Part shown: piece after piece, positions 5,558 through 5,952 of the stretch
How the letters are laid out: each line of letters opens with the position of its first letter
Numbering within the stretch: position 1 is the first letter of the stretch
Source: JBFLVQ01 sp040758525
Lineage (GTDB): Bacteria; Acidobacteriota; Blastocatellia; Chloracidobacteriales; JADJPF01
Assembly: GCA_040758525.1 (NCBI GenBank)
Contig: JBFLVQ010000599.1
Span: 1-5,952, forward strand
Direction: 5' to 3'
DNA length: 5,952 nt
Notes under the pieces: model-generated
The model's input: the letters and a program-made list of their open reading frames with translations, nothing else
Told to the model about the DNA's origin: nothing
Database searches by the model: none
Translations under genes and position numbers: made by a program

Positions 5558-5952
5558 ATGCGGTTGATCTATTCAATCCATTTGCTGATCAGTGCCATTT
5601 TCATGGTTATCATTGGCGTAAGCTCAAGTCTTGAGGGAAGTGAAAGGCAGGAGCATTTTAATCAGACAGGTTTGGTTCATAAGACCAGAGATGAGATTGA
5701 GCGATCTGCAATCAAGCGAGTTGAGCCTGTCTACCCACCTCTTGCGAGTGCAGGCCGTTTACTGGGTACGGTTGATGTGAGCATTGTGATTGATGAAGAA
5801 GGCAACGTCATATCTGCGCGAGCGTTGATAGGACATTCGATGTTGAAGGGTGCTGCGGTGGAGGCAGTGCGTCGATGGAAGTTCAAGACCACGAAGGTTA
5901 ATGGGAAAGCCGTAAAGGTTATGGGGCCGATTACTTTTATTTTCAAAGCGAG
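5558..5952 (+). CDS. Membrane-anchored or secreted TonB C-terminal-domain protein (3' end outside window)
   Basis: 131 codons are visible and the frame is open at the right edge. Residues about 3-21 are hydrophobic (an uncleaved anchor, or a signal peptide ending near the Ser-Ser-Ser at 22-24). Residues about 52-129 are a TonB C-terminal domain with the hallmark EPVYPPLA, the VSIVIDEEGNVIS strand pair, W107, F109 and VNG (114-116). Counted from the chosen starts, it aligns without gaps to the TonB_C/TPR protein at 1553: RSAIKRV falls at 49-55 in both, and 37 of residues 50-129 are identical by hand count. The N-terminal anchors have diverged. Whether TPR repeats follow cannot be seen. It sits 177 nt after the second RHS gene, repeating the arrangement of the first unit. 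It could be an accessory TonB-like protein or a partner of the RHS tip. Confidence 0.85.
   Translation, partial: MRLIYSIHLLISAIFMVIIGVSSSLEGSERQEHFNQTGLVHKTRDEIERSAIKRVEPVYPPLASAGRLLGTVDVSIVIDEEGNVISARALIGHSMLKGAAVEAVRRWKFKTTKVNGKAVKVMGPITFIFKA

Noticed and set aside
1..5952. CRISPR array, tRNA, rRNA, insertion sequence or transposase
   Set aside because: No regularly spaced short repeats, no cloverleaf-like sequence, and no transposase-like frame or terminal inverted repeats were seen on reading both strands.

Overview
The window is a densely packed, single-strand (+) stretch that most resembles a bacterial accessory locus built from RHS/YD-repeat proteins. The RHS core wording (DYLPFGEE, TGLDYF, RYYSS, GRFTS, NNPLA, DPTG) and the pairing with short membrane-anchored TonB C-terminal-domain proteins, one carrying TPR repeats, recall Acidobacteriota of the Blastocatellia type. 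This taxonomic guess is from memory of family style, not from a search.

Layout: (1) nt 2-1393, the 3' part of an RHS gene entering from the left edge; after its core it carries a 255-residue C-terminal tip that reads as an alpha/beta-hydrolase-like domain. (2) nt 1427-1462, a terminator-like hairpin. (3) nt 1553-2839, an inner-membrane-anchored TonB_C plus TPR protein with an excellent ribosome binding site. (4) nt ~2824-3025, a scar of RHS-derived fragments in two frames. (5) nt 3026-5380, a second, 5'-truncated RHS gene with repeats, core and a tip homologous to the first. (6) nt 5558-5952, the start of a second TonB_C protein, cut by the right edge. No stretch over 300 bases lacks a gene.

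The main message is a two-gene unit, RHS with hydrolase-like tip followed by a membrane-anchored TonB_C protein, present twice in the same order with similar spacing (159 and 177 nt). The two TonB_C proteins align without a gap from their start codons to about residue 129, and the two tips keep the same candidate Ser-Asp-His triad. RHS proteins commonly encapsulate a C-terminal effector that is released after cleavage at the end of the core, and effector genes are usually followed by an immunity gene. The gene in that position here is a TonB_C protein, so it is a candidate partner or protector of the tip; this is inference only.

The two units differ in base composition (unit 1 AT-richer than unit 2), and the join between them contains displaced RHS sequence that even supplies the stop codon of the TPR gene. 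This points to repeated recombination among RHS copies.
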